DNA from: Bifidobacterium sp. 7101
GTDB lineage: Bacteria; Actinomycetota; Actinomycetes; Actinomycetales; Bifidobacteriaceae
Length of the DNA: 64,000 nucleotides
Direction: 5' to 3'
NCBI RefSeq assembly: GCF_000499285.1
Contig: NZ_AWUN01000001.1
Coordinates: 186,001 to 250,000, forward strand
The position numbers and the translations under genes are program-made. The first letter of the stretch is position 1. Each line of letters begins with the position of its first letter. Positions 1-8,802 of this stretch are shown here, piece after piece. The notes under the pieces are model-generated. The model worked only from the letters and a program-made list of their open reading frames with translations, was not told where the DNA came from and did not search any database.

Positions 1-18
1 CTGAAGCAGCAGCTGTAA
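1..18 (+). CDS. Possible C-terminal tail of an upstream gene
   Basis: Read in frame 1 the first bases encode Leu-Lys-Gln-Gln-Leu followed by a TAA stop at 16-18. This could be the last codons of the previous gene in the glycopolymer cluster, whose body lies outside the window. Five codons cannot identify a product, and the reading may be chance. Confidence 0.25.
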   Translation: MKQQL

Positions 19-33
19 AGTATCAACAAGCCG

Positions 34-939
34 TTGTTATTTGTGAGGATGCCGGGTAAGAAGGATAACTTTCACGGCTGTTTGGTAGTCTGTACGCTTG
101 TGAGAAGCATCGTAGATAGATTACGCCAGCGATACCACTATTCATTGGTTATCCTGCGTGAGCTTGTCAAGACCGATTTCAAGCTCAGGTATCAGGGCTC
201 CTTCCTTGGGGTTGCCTGGTCCGTTCTGCAGCCGCTGATGCTCTTCGTGGTTATGTATCTGGTATTCGCCAAATTCCTCAGGATGACCGACGGTACGCCG
301 ACCTATCCCGTTGTCCTGCTTCTGGGCATAAGCTCCTGGCAATTCTTCAACGAGTCAACTTCCATAGGCCTGCGTTCTATTGTGGATCGTGGCGACCTCC
401 TGCGTAAGGTGCATTTCCCAAATTATATTGTGGTCGTGTCAGCCACCATGGGGGCGCTGATCAGCTACGGCATCAACCTGATTGTGGTTCTCATCTTTGC
501 AATCTTCTGCCGAGTGCATTTCACTTGGAGGGTCCTGTTGCTGCCCATCAGCGTATTCCAGTTGTATATCCTTGCATTGGGCTTTACGCTGATCATGGCT
601 ACCATGTATGTCTACTTCCGTGACGTGTCGCATATCTGGGACGTGTTGCAACAGGTGATCTTCTATTCCATCCCTGTCATCTATCCTTTGACGGCGGTCT
701 CGGGAATTCACCATTGGTGGGGTCCTGTCGTAGCCAAGCTGCTCCTGCTCAACCCCATCGCGCAATCCATCCAGGATATCCGGCATTCATTCATCGCCCC
801 GGAAACGACTCCTACTGTATGGAACCAGATCAGCAATCCCTTCGTGACCATGATCCCCATCCTGCTCACTGTGATCATGGTGGTGCTGGGTGTATGCGTA
901 TTCCGCAAGTACAATCGCAAATTCGCCGAGGTGATGTGA
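34..939 (+). CDS. ABC-2 type exporter permease for a cell-surface polysaccharide or teichoic acid
   Basis: This is the membrane subunit of an ABC exporter that moves an undecaprenyl-linked glycopolymer across the cytoplasmic membrane (TagG/Wzm/RfbA-type family). Near residues 45-60 it has the family signature TDFKLRYQGSFLG-AWS, followed by about six hydrophobic segments and a basic C-terminus (FRKYNRKFAEVM). The stop overlaps the start of the ATPase gene by one base, a sign of translational coupling. The start is uncertain: TTG 34, GTG 43, ATG 49 and GTG 100 are in frame without a convincing Shine-Dalgarno, and family members usually begin close to the conserved RELVKTDF stretch, so the longest form may be too long. 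Confidence 0.88.
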   Translation: MLFVRMPGKKDNFHGCLVVCTLVRSIVDRLRQRYHYSLVILRELVKTDFKLRYQGSFLGVAWSVLQPLMLFVVMYLVFAKFLRMTDGTPTYPVVLLLGISSWQFFNESTSIGLRSIVDRGDLLRKVHFPNYIVVVSATMGALISYGINLIVVLIFAIFCRVHFTWRVLLLPISVFQLYILALGFTLIMATMYVYFRDVSHIWDVLQQVIFYSIPVIYPLTAVSGIHHWWGPVVAKLLLLNPIAQSIQDIRHSFIAPETTPTVWNQISNPFVTMIPILLTVIMVVLGVCVFRKYNRKFAEVM

Positions 940-2216
940 TGAGCAAGGCTGGGGAACCAATCCGTCAGAAAAAAGACGATCGGCCCGTGGTCCTGTCCGT
1001 GGAGCATGTGGACAAGGTCTTTCGGCTGCCTACCGAACAGGCCACAGGACTCAAGCAGGCCTTTATCAACTGGACCCGAGGAATCAAGGGATACAAGGAG
1101 CAGCAGGTGCTGCAGGATGTGTCCTTCCAAGTACACCGGGGCGATTTTTTCGGCATCGTCGGGCGCAACGGCAGTGGCAAGTCAACTCTGCTCAAGCTGA
1201 TTTCGGGCATCTACTATCCTGAGCGCGGTCATATCTCCTATACAGGCAAGCTGGTGCCCTTTATCGAATTGGGGGTAGGTTTCAACCCGGAGCTGACGGG
1301 CCGCGAGAACGTCTATCTGAACGGAGCCCTGCTGGGATTCACCCGCAGCGAGGTCGATGCCATGTACGATGACATCGTGGACTTCGCTGAACTGGGCGAG
1401 TTCATGGATCAGAAACTGAAGAACTACTCCAGCGGCATGCAGGTGCGCCTGGCTTTTTCCGTGGCCATCAAGGCCCAAGGTGACATACTGATCCTGGACG
1501 AGGTTCTGGCCGTCGGTGATGAGGCTTTCCAACGTAAATGCGATGATTACTTCACCGAGGTCAAGAAGGATCCCAACAAGACGGTCATCCTGGTCACCCA
1601 TGACATGGGCGCTGTGAAGAAGTACTGCGACCGGGCGATCCTGATCAAGGACGGCCATGTGGTGATCAATGGCGACAAGGATGATGTCGCCAACCGGTAC
1701 ACCTTGGAGAATCTCAAGGCCACTGACAAGCAATCAGACGGCAAGAAGCAAGGAGATGAATACCCAACCGGTCTGAGCGCTCAGGTACCTCTCCTGCGAG
1801 CCTATCCGGTATCATCCTCGGTCTGCAAGAGCTCGGATACCTTCCGTTTTGACGTGGAATACGACTGCGCCCAGTACGACAATCTCTATATGGCCATCGC
1901 CATGCATGACACCCGGCGTGGGGGCATAGCCTATGACACGGGTTCCGATGCCATCCGTCTAAAAGCCTGTGGGCATCAGGTGGTGCATTGTTCGGTGCCC
2001 TTGAATATTTTCAACAATGGCGAATTCCGTCTCGTCGTGTCCCTGCGCGTGAGAGATGCAGCGCAGACGGACAAAAATGCCCCCACAAAAATGATTGCCT
2101 TCACCAATGACGAGAACTCCTGTGTCTTTGCCATCAGAGACAAGCGAAACAGGGAATACGCCTTGTTGAGCGACCGTGGGCTGCAGATCAGTCTCTTGGG
2201 CGAGGAATCACTCTAA
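939..2216 (+). CDS. ABC exporter ATPase for a surface glycopolymer (TagH/Wzt-type) with extra C-terminal domain
   Basis: This 425-aa ATPase partners the preceding permease. The ATG at 939 overlaps that gene's TGA (ATGA). The nucleotide-binding domain occupies roughly residues 20-260: Walker A GRNGSGKST, signature YSSGMQVRLAF, Walker B ILILDEVLAVGDEAF, and the switch His in VTHDM. Residues about 290-425 form a second, mainly beta domain like the C-terminal domain of Wzt ATPases, which in Gram-negative O-antigen exporters binds the finished glycan. By analogy it may select the polymer to be exported. No such binding residues can be assigned by eye. Confidence 0.9.
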   Translation: MSKAGEPIRQKKDDRPVVLSVEHVDKVFRLPTEQATGLKQAFINWTRGIKGYKEQQVLQDVSFQVHRGDFFGIVGRNGSGKSTLLKLISGIYYPERGHISYTGKLVPFIELGVGFNPELTGRENVYLNGALLGFTRSEVDAMYDDIVDFAELGEFMDQKLKNYSSGMQVRLAFSVAIKAQGDILILDEVLAVGDEAFQRKCDDYFTEVKKDPNKTVILVTHDMGAVKKYCDRAILIKDGHVVINGDKDDVANRYTLENLKATDKQSDGKKQGDEYPTGLSAQVPLLRAYPVSSSVCKSSDTFRFDVEYDCAQYDNLYMAIAMHDTRRGGIAYDTGSDAIRLKACGHQVVHCSVPLNIFNNGEFRLVVSLRVRDAAQTDKNAPTKMIAFTNDENSCVFAIRDKRNREYALLSDRGLQISLLGEESL

Positions 2217-2285
2217 ACCTTTCTGTTCCTGTAGCACTTTCGATAGAATCGGAACATGAGTCACGAGAGTTGGGGAAAGAGGAGC

Positions 2286-3014
2286 ATGGATTCCCCAGAT
2301 GAGCCCACCGTCAGGGTCGTAGCCTTGGTGCTGGCCGGTGGGGTTGGCGCCCGTATGCGCGGGCCGGTGCCCAAGCAGTTTCTGGTAGTTCGGAACAAGC
2401 CGGTATTGGTCTATACCCTGGAAGCTTTTCAACGAGCAGTGGCTGTCGAGGACATCATTGTCGTATCCCTGCCCGAGTGGACAGGGATTGTTGAGCAATA
2501 TGTCAGAGATTGCGGCCTGACCAAGGTCCGGTCTGTCATACCTGGAGGTGCCAGCGGTTTCGAATCCATTCGTTGTGGCTTGCATTATCTCGAGAAACAG
2601 TATTCGCCTGAGGACATCGTTCTGATCCATGACGGTGTTCGCCCCTTGCTGACTGAAGAAGTGATCAACGCCAACATCGCCGGCGTGGAGAAATACGGCA
2701 ATGCCGTCACTGTAGTGCCGGCTACTGAGGCTTTGCTTCATACCGATGACGGCCAGTCCAGCAGCAGAGTGGTTGAACGCTCTCACATCATGCGAACCCA
2801 GACCCCACAGAGCCTGCGTCTGCGCGATCTTTCACTTATTCATCGCCAGGCTGATGAGATGGGCATTCATGATTCAGTAGCTACATGCACGCTGTTGATT
2901 GAGACTGGTCACGTGGTTCATGCGGTAGCAGGTGACAATTCCAACTTCAAGCTCACCAGTCCTGAGGATGTGGCGCTCTTCGAGGCCTATCTCGATGCCA
3001 AGGGAATGGCCTGA
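2286..3014 (+). CDS. IspD/TarI-family cytidylyltransferase, probably polyol-phosphate (ribitol-5-P) cytidylyltransferase
   Basis: The enzyme transfers CMP from CTP to a polyol phosphate. Visible motifs are the nucleotide-binding loop LAGGVGARMRGPVPKQF, the IHDGVRPL motif, and the C-terminal NSNFKLTSPEDV typical of IspD, TarI and Bcs1 proteins. Bifidobacteria make isoprenoids by the mevalonate route. This fact and the position between a glycopolymer exporter and a LicD gene favour the TarI role (CDP-ribitol or similar CDP-polyol for wall polymer) over the MEP-pathway role of IspD. ATG 2286 follows a purine-rich GAGGAG, and ATG 2256 is an alternative giving ten more residues. The stop overlaps the next start (TGATG). 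Confidence 0.8.
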   Translation: MDSPDEPTVRVVALVLAGGVGARMRGPVPKQFLVVRNKPVLVYTLEAFQRAVAVEDIIVVSLPEWTGIVEQYVRDCGLTKVRSVIPGGASGFESIRCGLHYLEKQYSPEDIVLIHDGVRPLLTEEVINANIAGVEKYGNAVTVVPATEALLHTDDGQSSSRVVERSHIMRTQTPQSLRLRDLSLIHRQADEMGIHDSVATCTLLIETGHVVHAVAGDNSNFKLTSPEDVALFEAYLDAKGMA

Positions 3015-4144
3015 TGGACGGGGAAAGACGAGTCGATGCAGACATTCTGAAGCAGGATGTGAATGATCTGGCCGATGCTCACCTGGACCTGTGGCGGGAG
3101 CTGGACGGCTGCAGAATACTGATTACCGGCGGGACAGGGTTCGTAGGTTCCTTCATTCTGCATCTGATGGCTGCTTTGTGTCGTCGCCATGGCTTGCATA
3201 TCGATGTTCTTGCACTGGTCCGAAATCGGAAACATCTGCGAGAAGTTTTAGGTGACGATTGGGAGGGCTCATGGCTGAAGGTCTTGGAGCAGGATCTTCG
3301 GGCTCCCTTCTCTCTGAAAAGCGAAGGACCAATAGAGTATTGCATCCACGCAGCTAGCAATGCCGACCCCGTGGCCTATCAATCCGATCCCTTGGGAACC
3401 ATGATGACCAATGTGGTTGGGACTGATCAGATTCTGCAATATCTGGCAGGCCTGGACGCTAAGCCCTTCCGGATGGTTTATCTGTCCAGCGTTGAAGCCT
3501 ATGGGGGTCATAGCCAGGAGGGGATCCTCGAGGAGAAGGACAGGGGAAGCTTTGACCCGGCAGTGGTCCGCAACTGCTATCCGATCAGCAAGTTAGCTGC
3601 CGAAAACCTTTGTGCAGGGGCACGCCTGCAGCTTGGTCTTCCTGTGACTGTGGCGCGTATGGCCTATCTGTATGGGCCAGGTGACCGTCTCGACGATCCC
3701 AAGATCATCACGCTTTTTCTGCAGATGCTTCAAAAGGGCAGGGACATCGAAATGCACAGTCCTGGTCTGCAGCGACGCAGCTACTGCTATATCAAAGATG
3801 CGGTTTATGGCATCATGTTGCTTCTTTTGCGTGGCCAGGATTCGACATACAACATCGCCAATGGCGGGGAAGAAGTCACCATTGCCGGGGTGGCCCAGCA
3901 ATTGACCCGGCTTTTTGGACGCCCGGGCGGGCTGGTGCGGTATGAACAGCCTGATCAGGATGAGCTTGCGCGCTTCTCCCCTCCGGAGGACAATATTCTT
4001 GATACTTCCAAAATACGGGCTCTAGGATTTGAGGCAGAGGTCGGATTGGCGCAAGGACTGGAGCGCACCGGTCGGTATTTTGGCATGCGGCCGTCAACAT
4101 TGCAGACCGGGAATGTAGCGAGGAAAGGCATGGACAATGAATAG
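3014..4144 (+). CDS. Extended SDR NAD-dependent epimerase/dehydratase
   Basis: This 376-aa nucleotide-sugar epimerase/dehydratase superfamily protein has a Rossmann motif TGGTGFVGSF near residue 38, a downstream SSVEAYGG strand and the catalytic YPISK (Tyr-X3-Lys) near residue 190. The ATG overlaps the stop of the cytidylyltransferase gene. It may act on the CDP-polyol or a sugar made by its neighbours, but it is not a TarJ-type medium-chain alcohol dehydrogenase, so the exact reaction is open. An N-terminal stretch of about 35 residues before the Rossmann fold is longer than usual. Confidence 0.8.
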   Translation: MDGERRVDADILKQDVNDLADAHLDLWRELDGCRILITGGTGFVGSFILHLMAALCRRHGLHIDVLALVRNRKHLREVLGDDWEGSWLKVLEQDLRAPFSLKSEGPIEYCIHAASNADPVAYQSDPLGTMMTNVVGTDQILQYLAGLDAKPFRMVYLSSVEAYGGHSQEGILEEKDRGSFDPAVVRNCYPISKLAAENLCAGARLQLGLPVTVARMAYLYGPGDRLDDPKIITLFLQMLQKGRDIEMHSPGLQRRSYCYIKDAVYGIMLLLLRGQDSTYNIANGGEEVTIAGVAQQLTRLFGRPGGLVRYEQPDQDELARFSPPEDNILDTSKIRALGFEAEVGLAQGLERTGRYFGMRPSTLQTGNVARKGMDNE

Positions 4145-5285
4145 CCGTCTGATCGCCGGCATCAAGGGGCGCCTGCCCATCTCCTCACGGTCTTTGCGAG
4201 GCTTCCGGGCGCAGGATGATGCCAGATATGCCCAACTCCTTCAGGTGATTGATGATCAACGGAAGGCCCTGGATAAAGCTCAGGAGAGTCTCGATCGCCT
4301 GGAGAAGCAATGCCGTGCGCTGAATGAAACCTTGGAATACGTCCATGATTCGAATAGCGTCATGTACTGGCAGCTGTTCCGGGGAGATCATGAGACGACT
4401 GAGCAGGCACAACTCAGATTCTTTAGAGGACTGCCCAAGGCCGAAGGTATTCATTCGCTCTTCCAGGATGCGGAGGCCAGGCTGTTCGAACTTTTTGATC
4501 AGTTTTGCCGGGATCATGAGATCTCATACTGGGGTACCGGGGGTACAGTGCTGGGCGCCTTCCGCCAGCAGGATTTTATCCCCTGGGATGACGATATTGA
4601 CGTCTACATCACTCGTGAACAGTTGAGTCGGTTGGAAAAAGCCGTGCGTGAGGATGGGCGTTTCCGTGTCACGGTCGTCTGGGACTGGTATGTGCCTTGC
4701 AAGCAGATCAGATTCCGGTCTATAGATGAGGCCAACCCCTGTTTTGTTGATCTTTTCCCCCTGGATTGGGTATCTGGCGATCCGGAGGATGCATGGCGGG
4801 TCTGCACGCAGGAACGTTTACAGTTTGTCCAGGAAATCCGCAAACAATACCAGAGTTCCTCCTGGAGCCGCGATATTTATATTTCCGGCGCGGATCCTCT
4901 GATACCCGCCTTGGAATCCGACCTGCACGCACACCTTGAAGATCTGGCGACTCGCGTATCCATCCTGCCCACAGCCGATGGCGCTACAGGATTGATCAGG
5001 GGTATCGAAAACATCGATGAGGTGCGTCCATCCGGTCCCTACTTCACTGGCGATTGGACCGGTTCGACAACGCTGTCCTTCCGTGGAATCTCCGTTCCAG
5101 TGCCCAGGAATTATCGTGAGTACCTGAGTAAGGCCTATGGCGATTACATGGCTCTGCCGCGCGACATGCATTCCCATGAGCATGTCGCTGATGAGTACAT
5201 TGCCTCGCCCGAATCGGTACGAGCCATGCGTCGGATGCTGTCGACTAACGGGGAACGGGCCCTTGGCGATGAAGAACGAAAGTGA
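4137..5285 (+). CDS. LicD family protein (phosphotransferase for surface glycan decoration)
   Basis: LicD proteins attach phosphocholine or other phospho-linked groups from a CDP-activated donor to glycans and teichoic acids. The hallmark WGTGGTVLGAFR followed by IPWDDDIDVYI lies around residues 130-160. In front are a predicted coiled coil (about residues 28-65, Asp/Gln/Leu heptads) and a linker. The ATG lies inside the end of the upstream SDR gene (8-bp overlap), so the genes are co-translated. With a CDP-polyol synthase next door the donor may be CDP-ribitol or another CDP-alcohol rather than CDP-choline; this is inference. The C-terminal half shows no motif recognised by eye. Confidence 0.85.
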   Translation: MNSRLIAGIKGRLPISSRSLRGFRAQDDARYAQLLQVIDDQRKALDKAQESLDRLEKQCRALNETLEYVHDSNSVMYWQLFRGDHETTEQAQLRFFRGLPKAEGIHSLFQDAEARLFELFDQFCRDHEISYWGTGGTVLGAFRQQDFIPWDDDIDVYITREQLSRLEKAVREDGRFRVTVVWDWYVPCKQIRFRSIDEANPCFVDLFPLDWVSGDPEDAWRVCTQERLQFVQEIRKQYQSSSWSRDIYISGADPLIPALESDLHAHLEDLATRVSILPTADGATGLIRGIENIDEVRPSGPYFTGDWTGSTTLSFRGISVPVPRNYREYLSKAYGDYMALPRDMHSHEHVADEYIASPESVRAMRRMLSTNGERALGDEERK

Positions 5286-6342
5286 GGCGTCCGGGCTTCG
5301 TTCGGGCAGTGTTGAGGACCTTCAGTCGTCCGGGCTCTCATGCCTGATGGTGACGGGGGGTGCCGGTTTCATCGGTACGAACTTTGTGCGTTATGTGCTG
5401 GCCCACCATCCTGGCACGCACATCGTGGTTTACGATCTGCTCACCTATGCAGCCAAGATGGATAACCTCCATGGCCTTATTCCCGATCGAATCGACATGG
5501 TCCATGCCGATATCTGCGACTCCGAATCCGTGGAACGGGCCATCCGCCAATATCATGTTGATGCCATCGTTCATTTTGCGGCTGAGTCGCACAACGATAA
5601 CTCCATCCAGGACCCAGCCCCCTTCATCAGGACCAATCTCTATGGCACCTACGTTCTGCTGGAGGCGGCCCGTCGCCACGACCTCCGCTTCCATCAGGTA
5701 TCCACTGACGAGGTTTTCGGTGATCTTGACTTCGATGATCCGCGCCGCTTCACCGAGGCCAGCCCCTACCGGCCATCGAGTCCATATTCGGCCACCAAGG
5801 CAGGGGCGGACCATCTGGCGCGTGCCTGGTGGCGCACCTACGGGACCCGCGTGACCATCTCCAACTGCTCCAACAATTACGGTCCCTATCAACACATCGA
5901 GAAATTCATTCCTCGGCAGATCACCAATATTCTGTCCGGAATCCGTCCGCGAATCTATGGCCAGGGTCGAGCAATTCGAGATTGGATCCACGTGGAGGAT
6001 GATTGCCGGGCCATCTGGAGCATCCTGGTCCATGGAGTGCCGGGATCGACCTACCTTATCGGCGCTGATGGCGAGTTGAGCAATATGGAGGTGCTCAGTA
6101 TGATCCTGCGCCTCATGGGGCGCGGGCCCGACGAATTCGATTTGGTGGCAGATCGCCCTGGCGGGGATCGAAGATATGCCATCGATGCCGGAAAGATACG
6201 GCGAGATCTGGGTTGGCAGCCTTTGCACCGAGACTTCGAGCAGGGTCTGGCAGAGACGATTGACTGGTATCGTCGTCACCGCAAGTGGTGGGCAGGTGAC
6301 AAGCAGGCGGTCGAGGCTCGTTATCGGGCGCAGGGACACTGA
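5269..6342 (+). CDS. rmlB: dTDP-glucose 4,6-dehydratase
   Basis: RmlB converts dTDP-glucose to dTDP-4-keto-6-deoxyglucose, the second step towards dTDP-L-rhamnose. The 357-aa protein shows the NAD-binding TGGAGFIGTNF, the HFAAESHNDNSI motif, STDEVFGDL, the catalytic YSATKAGAD (Tyr-X3-Lys) and NNYGPYQ, all family hallmarks. ATG 5269 is chosen because it gives a short leader before the Rossmann fold; it lies inside the end of licD. No rmlA, rmlC or rmlD follows, so those genes must be elsewhere. It closes the polysaccharide operon before the ribosomal protein block. Confidence 0.88.
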   Translation: MKNESEASGLRSGSVEDLQSSGLSCLMVTGGAGFIGTNFVRYVLAHHPGTHIVVYDLLTYAAKMDNLHGLIPDRIDMVHADICDSESVERAIRQYHVDAIVHFAAESHNDNSIQDPAPFIRTNLYGTYVLLEAARRHDLRFHQVSTDEVFGDLDFDDPRRFTEASPYRPSSPYSATKAGADHLARAWWRTYGTRVTISNCSNNYGPYQHIEKFIPRQITNILSGIRPRIYGQGRAIRDWIHVEDDCRAIWSILVHGVPGSTYLIGADGELSNMEVLSMILRLMGRGPDEFDLVADRPGGDRRYAIDAGKIRRDLGWQPLHRDFEQGLAETIDWYRRHRKWWAGDKQAVEARYRAQGH

Positions 6343-6345
6343 TAT

Positions 6346-6375
6346 TTGTGGCTGTACCACCCTTGGATGTAAACT
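6346..6375 (+). promoter_or_regulatory. Putative promoter of the rpsF operon
   Basis: A TTGTGG hexamer (6346-6351) is followed after 18 bases by TAAACT (6370-6375), preceded by TG (extended -10). It is the best sigma70-like match between rmlB and rpsF. Not verified. Confidence 0.4.
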
Positions 6376-6430
6376 AGTCAGGTTCCCATCGTGGCCAGAG
6401 GACCGTTCTGCCACGAATGGCGTGCAATAC

Positions 6431-6476
6431 ACCCTCCTGTCACGGAAGGTCCGTGACCTGTAAGTCCAAAGGAGGT
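6431..6476 (+). promoter_or_regulatory. Structured leader of rpsF, possible S6:S18 autoregulation site
   Basis: A 7-bp hairpin (6439-6445 with 6451-6457, loop AAGGT) lies just before the Shine-Dalgarno AAAGGAGGT. The upstream ACCCTCCT (6431-6438) is complementary to that Shine-Dalgarno, so alternative pairing could hide it. Leaders of rpsF in many bacteria bind the S6:S18 complex; the match here is by position and fold only. Confidence 0.3.
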
Positions 6477-6481
6477 GGGTG

Positions 6482-6778
6482 ATGTCTGCGCATAAGTATG
6501 AATTGATGTTCATTGCCGATCCGGCCATGGATGAGCGCTCGCTGAAGAAGTTGACCGACCAGTATCTCGAGGTGGTCACCAAGGAAGGCGGCTCCGTCGA
6601 CAACATCGATGTCTGGGGTCGTCGCAAGCTGGCCTACGAGATCGATAAGCACAAGGAAGGCAACTACGTGGTGGTCGAGTACACCTGCGAGCCTTCCGCC
6701 AGCGCTGAGCTCGATCGTGTGCTCAATCTGAACGAGTCCGTCATCCGCACCAAGATTCTTCGCAAGGATGACAAGTAA
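6482..6778 (+). CDS. rpsF: 30S ribosomal protein S6
   Basis: This 98-aa protein starts MSAHKYELMFI and contains the S6 features WGRRKLAYEIDKHKEGNYVVVEY and a C-terminal SVIRTKILRKDDK. It binds the central domain of 16S rRNA next to S18. ATG 6482 has an ideal Shine-Dalgarno (GGAGGT, 5-7 bases upstream); an in-frame GTG three bases earlier is less likely. It is first in the conserved rpsF-ssb-rpsR-rplI operon. Confidence 0.97.
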   Translation: MSAHKYELMFIADPAMDERSLKKLTDQYLEVVTKEGGSVDNIDVWGRRKLAYEIDKHKEGNYVVVEYTCEPSASAELDRVLNLNESVIRTKILRKDDK

Positions 6779-6866
6779 GCAAACAGCAAAGGGACGTCGG
6801 AGCGTCGGCTGACATTTGGCCCAGCAGGCCCATTCCCAAGTCCTCATTCCGAGGAAAGGTCGTGAC

Positions 6867-7484
6867 ATGGCAGGAGATACATACATCACCGTGGTGGGTA
6901 ATCTCACTGCGGATCCGGAGGTGCGTACGACCTCCAACGGAGGCACGGTGGCCAACCTGACCATCGCGTCCACGCCCAGGCAGTTCAACAGGAACTCGGG
7001 GCAGTGGGAGGACGGCGATTCGCTCTTCATGCGTTGCTCGGCCTGGGATTCCACTTATAGTCCCATGGCCTCCAACATTCAGGCCAGCCTGACCAAGGGC
7101 ATGAGGGTGATCGCTCAGGGTCGTCTGGTGCAGCGCTCCTATCAGGATCGTGAGGGCAACAACCGCACGGTTGTGGAGCTGCGTTTGGACGAGATTGGGC
7201 CCGCACTGACACGGAATACCGCACAGGTCACCAGGAATGCCAATACTGGTGGCGGAGGATCCCGTGGTGGCTTCGCTGGATCCAACAACGGCGGCTACCA
7301 GGGTGGGGCTTCCTACCAGGGCGGCGCCGGCGCGGCATCGGCCCCTATGGGCCGTCAGCAGCCAGCGCAGAGCCAGCAGGCCCCTGCTCAGGATCCCTGG
7401 TCATCGACCGGGTCCGGCGATTCCTTCGGATCCTTCGGGTCCACCGGCGAGTTCGGTGGTTCCGGGGACGAACCCGAGTTCTGA
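6867..7484 (+). CDS. ssb: Single-stranded DNA-binding protein
   Basis: The 205-aa protein has an N-terminal OB fold (about residues 1-115: ITVVGNLTADPEVR, RQFNRNSGQWEDGDSLFMRC, VIAQGRLVQRSYQDREG), a long Gly/Gln/Ser-rich linker (about 125-190) and an acidic tail ending DEPEF. The tail corresponds to the SSB C-terminal peptide (consensus DDDIPF) that recruits repair and replication partners. ATG 6867 is chosen because GAGGAAAGG lies just upstream and the OB fold starts immediately after; the frame is open upstream but without homologous sequence. Second gene of the rpsF operon. Confidence 0.95.
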   Translation: MAGDTYITVVGNLTADPEVRTTSNGGTVANLTIASTPRQFNRNSGQWEDGDSLFMRCSAWDSTYSPMASNIQASLTKGMRVIAQGRLVQRSYQDREGNNRTVVELRLDEIGPALTRNTAQVTRNANTGGGGSRGGFAGSNNGGYQGGASYQGGAGAASAPMGRQQPAQSQQAPAQDPWSSTGSGDSFGSFGSTGEFGGSGDEPEF

Positions 7485-7520
7485 AGTTTCATAGCGTCAT
7501 CATTCATTTAAGGAGTACCA

Positions 7521-7769
7521 ATGTCACGTAAAAGGCCGCAACCGCCGGTCAAGCCCTTCAAGAAGAAGCCGAATCCTCTGAGGGCCGCCAAGATTCATAC
7601 CATCGATTACAAGGACGTGGCTCTGCTGCGCAAGTTCATCTCTGACCGCGGCAAGATCCGTTCCCGTCGTATCACCGGTGTCACCGTCCAGGAGCAGCGC
7701 GAGATTTCCAAGGCGATCAAGAACGCCCGCGAGATGGCCCTGTTGCCCTACGCCACCAACGGTCGCTGA
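7521..7769 (+). CDS. rpsR: 30S ribosomal protein S18
   Basis: This 82-aa basic protein contains the S18 core [25 protein letters not shown] and [14 protein letters not shown]. It has an AAGGAG Shine-Dalgarno eight bases before ATG 7521. It forms the S6:S18 heterodimer on 16S rRNA and lies 36 bases after ssb and 14 before rplI. Confidence 0.97.
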   Translation: MSRKRPQPPVKPFKKKPNPLRAAKIHTIDYKDVALLRKFISDRGKIRSRRITGVTVQEQREISKAIKNAREMALLPYATNGR

Positions 7770-7783
7770 GGGAGGTCAGGATT

Positions 7784-8233
7784 ATGGCTAAGGAAACCAA
7801 GGTTATTCTGACCGATACCGTGACCGATCTGGGTCACAAGGGCGACGTTGTCGCAGTCAAGCCCGGTTATGCGCGTAACTTCCTGATTCCCCAGGGGCTG
7901 GCTTTCGCCTGGTCCAAGGGTGCAGCTGCGCAGATCGAGTCCCTGCAGCGGGCCCGTCGCGCCAAGTCCATGGCCACCCGTGAGGATGCTGTGGCCGCAA
8001 AAACCGCCATCGATGGGCAGACCGTAGAGATTGCAGCCAAGGTGTCCGATTCGGGCAAGCTCTTCGGCGGCATCTCCAGCGATGCCATCGCCCAGGCTCT
8101 TCGCCCCCTGGCCGACGTGGATCCCCGCGCCATCTCCGTGGAGACCATCAAGACCACTGGCGAGTTCCCGGCAACCGTAGCTCTACACCCCGAGATCTCG
8201 GCCGCTTTCACAGTCAAGGTCGTCGCTGAGTAG
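7784..8233 (+). CDS. rplI: 50S ribosomal protein L9
   Basis: This 149-aa L9 has the N-terminal rRNA-binding domain [34 protein letters not shown] and the C-terminal domain with GKLFGGISS and [10 protein letters not shown], joined by a long helix. A GGGAGGTCAGG Shine-Dalgarno precedes the start. It is last in the operon and is followed by a strong terminator. Confidence 0.97.
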   Translation: MAKETKVILTDTVTDLGHKGDVVAVKPGYARNFLIPQGLAFAWSKGAAAQIESLQRARRAKSMATREDAVAAKTAIDGQTVEIAAKVSDSGKLFGGISSDAIAQALRPLADVDPRAISVETIKTTGEFPATVALHPEISAAFTVKVVAE

Positions 8234-8286
8234 CAAATACGACCTATCCCATGAAGATTCTTTGAAATAAGGATCTGGGCTTAAGC

Positions 8287-8329
8287 AGGAGGCCTTCCCG
8301 CAGCGGATATATGCGCGGGAAGGCCTCCT
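8287..8329 (+). terminator. Rho-independent terminator after rplI
   Basis: A perfect 15-bp stem (8287-8301 with 8315-8329, 13-base loop) is followed by a T-rich stretch (TTGTGTTT). It ends the rpsF operon before the convergent tautomerase gene. Confidence 0.9.
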
Positions 8330-8351
8330 TTGTGTTTCGGGGATTGCTCGT

Positions 8352-8699
8352 TTAGAAGTTGCCGCCGTTCCAACCCCAGTCGGTAGTGGCCGTGTAGCGG
8401 ATGTAGGTGCGGTCCTTGGGGATGGACAGCTCTGATTCCAGCGTGTCCATGATGGTCTTGGTCAGGCTTTCCCAGGCGGACTTGGGAACGTCGCTGCCGA
8501 AGACGTTCACCTCAACATAGGCTGCGGGCTTGCTGTCATCACCACCAAAGTAGATGGGCATGTCCGACTCGAAGGGGCACATGAGCCAGCCTTCGGACTT
8601 GCCAGGGATAGCGGTGATGGCCTTGCCGTAGGCGGTCTTGATCCGCTCGCGCTGTTCCGCGGTGATCGGTGTGCTTACGTGAGTGTGGATAACGGGCAT
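8352..8699 (-). CDS. MIF/4-oxalocrotonate-tautomerase superfamily protein (phenylpyruvate tautomerase-like)
   Basis: The 115-aa protein starts Met-Pro (MPVIHTHVSTPITAEQRERI), which exposes the N-terminal proline that is the catalytic base of tautomerase-superfamily enzymes once Met is removed. Its length and the C-terminal TYIRYTATTDWGWNGGNF agree with MIF-like proteins. The start at 8699 has GGAAAGGAAG upstream. A longer open frame exists but adds non-homologous sequence overlapping the next gene. The substrate in bacteria is unknown. Confidence 0.75.
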   Translation of the reverse strand: MPVIHTHVSTPITAEQRERIKTAYGKAITAIPGKSEGWLMCPFESDMPIYFGGDDSKPAAYVEVNVFGSDVPKSAWESLTKTIMDTLESELSIPKDRTYIRYTATTDWGWNGGNF

Positions 8700-8802
8700 G
8701 GTACTTCCTTTCCGGTCCGTCGGGTATGACCAATCAGGATGATTCGGTACGCCCGGCGGATGGCTACTATTCCCGTCCCATAGTAGCCTCGGACGGGCTG
8801 GT

